DNA of 64,000 nucleotides from Albidovulum sediminis (GTDB lineage Bacteria > Pseudomonadota > Alphaproteobacteria > Rhodobacterales > Rhodobacteraceae), in NCBI RefSeq assembly GCF_025380365.1, contig NZ_JAOCQF010000001.1:868001-932000 (forward strand), given 5' to 3'. Positions 63,037 through 64,000 of this stretch are shown in pieces. Within the stretch, counting starts at the first letter, position 1; each line of letters opens with the position of its first letter. The notes under the pieces are model-generated. The model searched no databases. It was not told the origin of the DNA and saw only the letters and a list, made by a program, of their open reading frames with translations. A program made the position numbers and the translations under genes.

Positions 63037-64000
63037 ATGAAAGCCACCAGACTTGCCGTTTCCGCCCTTGCGCTGACCGCCGCTGCCGGCGTCGCCGAGG
63101 CGCGCGACCAGATCCAGATCGCCGGTTCCTCGACCGTGCTGCCCTATGCGACCATCGTGGCCGAAGCCTTCGGCGAGAACTTCGACTTCCCGACCCCGGT
63201 CGTGGAAGGCGGCGGCTCGGGCGCGGGCCGCAAGAAGCTGTGCGAAGGCGTGGGCGAGACCACCATCGACATCGCCAACTCTTCCTCGCGGATCAAGCAG
63301 TCCGACATCGACCTCTGCACCCAGAACGGCGTGACCGGGATCATGGAGGTCCGCATCGGCTATGACGGCATCGTCTTTGCCAGCGACGTGAACGGCGCCG
63401 AATTCGCCTTCACGCCGGCCGACTGGTACAACGCGCTGGCCGCCGAGGTGGTCAAGGACGGCGCGCTGGTCGCCAACCCGAACAAGACCTGGGCCGACGT
63501 GAACCCGGCGCTTCCGGCGCAGGACATCCTCGCCTTCATCCCGGGCACCAAGCACGGCACCCGCGAGGTCTTCGACGTGAAGGTGCTGGAAGCCGGTTGC
63601 CAGGCCTCGGGCGCGGAGGAGGCGCTGGTCGCCGCCAAGGGCGAAGAGGACGGCAAGAAGGCCTGCCTGAGCCTGCGCACCGACGGCGTCTCGGTCGACG
63701 TCGACGGCGACTATACCGAAACGCTGGCGCGGCTCGACGCCAACAAGAACGCGATCGGCGTCTTCGGCCTGTCGTTCTACCAGAACAACACCGACAAGCT
63801 GCGCGTCGCGACGATGGACGGCGTGGTCCCGAGCGTCGAGACCATCGCGGCCGGCGACTATCCGGTGTCGCGCCCGCTTTTCTTCTACGTCAAGACGGCG
63901 CATCTGGGCGTGATCCCGGGCCTGCAGGAATACATCGACTTCTTCGTCTCCGACGAGATCGCCGGGCCGGACGGTCCGCTGGCGGCCTATGGCCTGGTTT
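63037..64000 (+). CDS. pstS: Phosphate ABC transporter substrate-binding protein PstS, partial
   Basis: 321 codons to the window edge; the C-terminus is missing. The signal peptide MKATRLAVSALALTAAAGVAEA is followed by the phosphate-binding loop IQIAGSSTVLPYATIVAEAF and the second loop VVEGGGSGAGRKKLCEG, then DIANSSSRIKQSDIDLC and IPGTKHGTREVFD. It is the long form of PstS found in alphaproteobacteria. GGAG seven bases upstream fixes the ATG at 63037. The Pho box upstream and phoR before it place it at the head of the pst operon. Confidence 0.93.
   Translation, partial: MKATRLAVSALALTAAAGVAEARDQIQIAGSSTVLPYATIVAEAFGENFDFPTPVVEGGGSGAGRKKLCEGVGETTIDIANSSSRIKQSDIDLCTQNGVTGIMEVRIGYDGIVFASDVNGAEFAFTPADWYNALAAEVVKDGALVANPNKTWADVNPALPAQDILAFIPGTKHGTREVFDVKVLEAGCQASGAEEALVAAKGEEDGKKACLSLRTDGVSVDVDGDYTETLARLDANKNAIGVFGLSFYQNNTDKLRVATMDGVVPSVETIAAGDYPVSRPLFFYVKTAHLGVIPGLQEYIDFFVSDEIAGPDGPLAAYGLV

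Overview
The window is GC-rich chromosomal DNA from an alphaproteobacterium, most likely of the order Rhodobacterales (Rhodobacteraceae/Paracoccaceae). The reasons are the sciP-ctrA cell-cycle pair, the usg gene, the LpxI-type lipid A route, an SOS box of the GTTC-N7-GTTC type, and the frequent GTG/TTG starts with ATGA or GTGA overlaps. Most of it is core genome. I see no insertion sequence, prophage, CRISPR array or rRNA. One tRNA, Leu(CAA), is present.

Layout. (1) 1-0.8 kb: the N-terminal part of an AraC-type regulator with a histone-like tail, cut by the window edge. (2) 0.9-14.1 kb: miaA, then a long + strand envelope block: pyrH, frr, uppS, cdsA, dxr, rseP, a 54-residue membrane protein, then bamA, skp, fabZ, lpxA, lpxI and lpxB. 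(3) 14.1-21.6 kb: a Tat-exported MsrB, mnmA, the cell-cycle genes sciP and ctrA, ligA and recG, then a 40-residue membrane protein preceded by two SOS boxes. (4) 21.8-29.6 kb: an IscU-like scaffold, hisI, gluQ, trmFO, a DoxX protein, an outer-membrane protein, gyrA and usg. (5) 29.7-36.1 kb: arylamine N-acetyltransferase with a LysR regulator, an arginine-to-proline pair (arginase and ornithine cyclodeaminase) with a divergent Lrp regulator, dsbB, a DedA-like protein, a zinc peptidase and tRNA-Leu. (6) 36.1-38.7 kb: about 550 bp of non-coding DNA, two Hint-domain proteins that lack the usual Cys nucleophile, and a MocA-like transferase. (7) 38.8-48.9 kb: a dimethylglycine/sarcosine dehydrogenase-like flavoprotein, a complete livJ-G-F-H-M type transporter, a PQQ-type sugar dehydrogenase and a GlxA/GbdR-like regulator. 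(8) 49.0-53.3 kb: class II DAHP synthase, a PAS protein, yicC, gmk and a gamma-carbonic-anhydrase-like protein. (9) 53.3-60.0 kb: a myo-inositol catabolism cluster (RpiR/IolR regulator, iolC, iolD, iolE, a 66-residue membrane protein, iolB) with two matching operator palindromes. (10) 60.0-64.0 kb: a Cys/Met PLP enzyme, a small unknown protein, a soluble PhoR kinase, a triple Pho box and the start of pstS.

The most interesting signal is at 21.4-21.6 kb. Two alphaproteobacterial LexA boxes in inverted orientation sit between recG and a 40-residue single-span membrane protein. This is the arrangement expected of an SOS-induced small membrane regulator, such as the Caulobacter division inhibitor SidA, but the protein does not obviously resemble SidA. 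Other points are a perfect 39-nt dispersed repeat at two convergent gene ends, the tandem Hint proteins without a nucleophile, phased half-site operators in several promoters, and a histone-H1-like tail on the AraC regulator.
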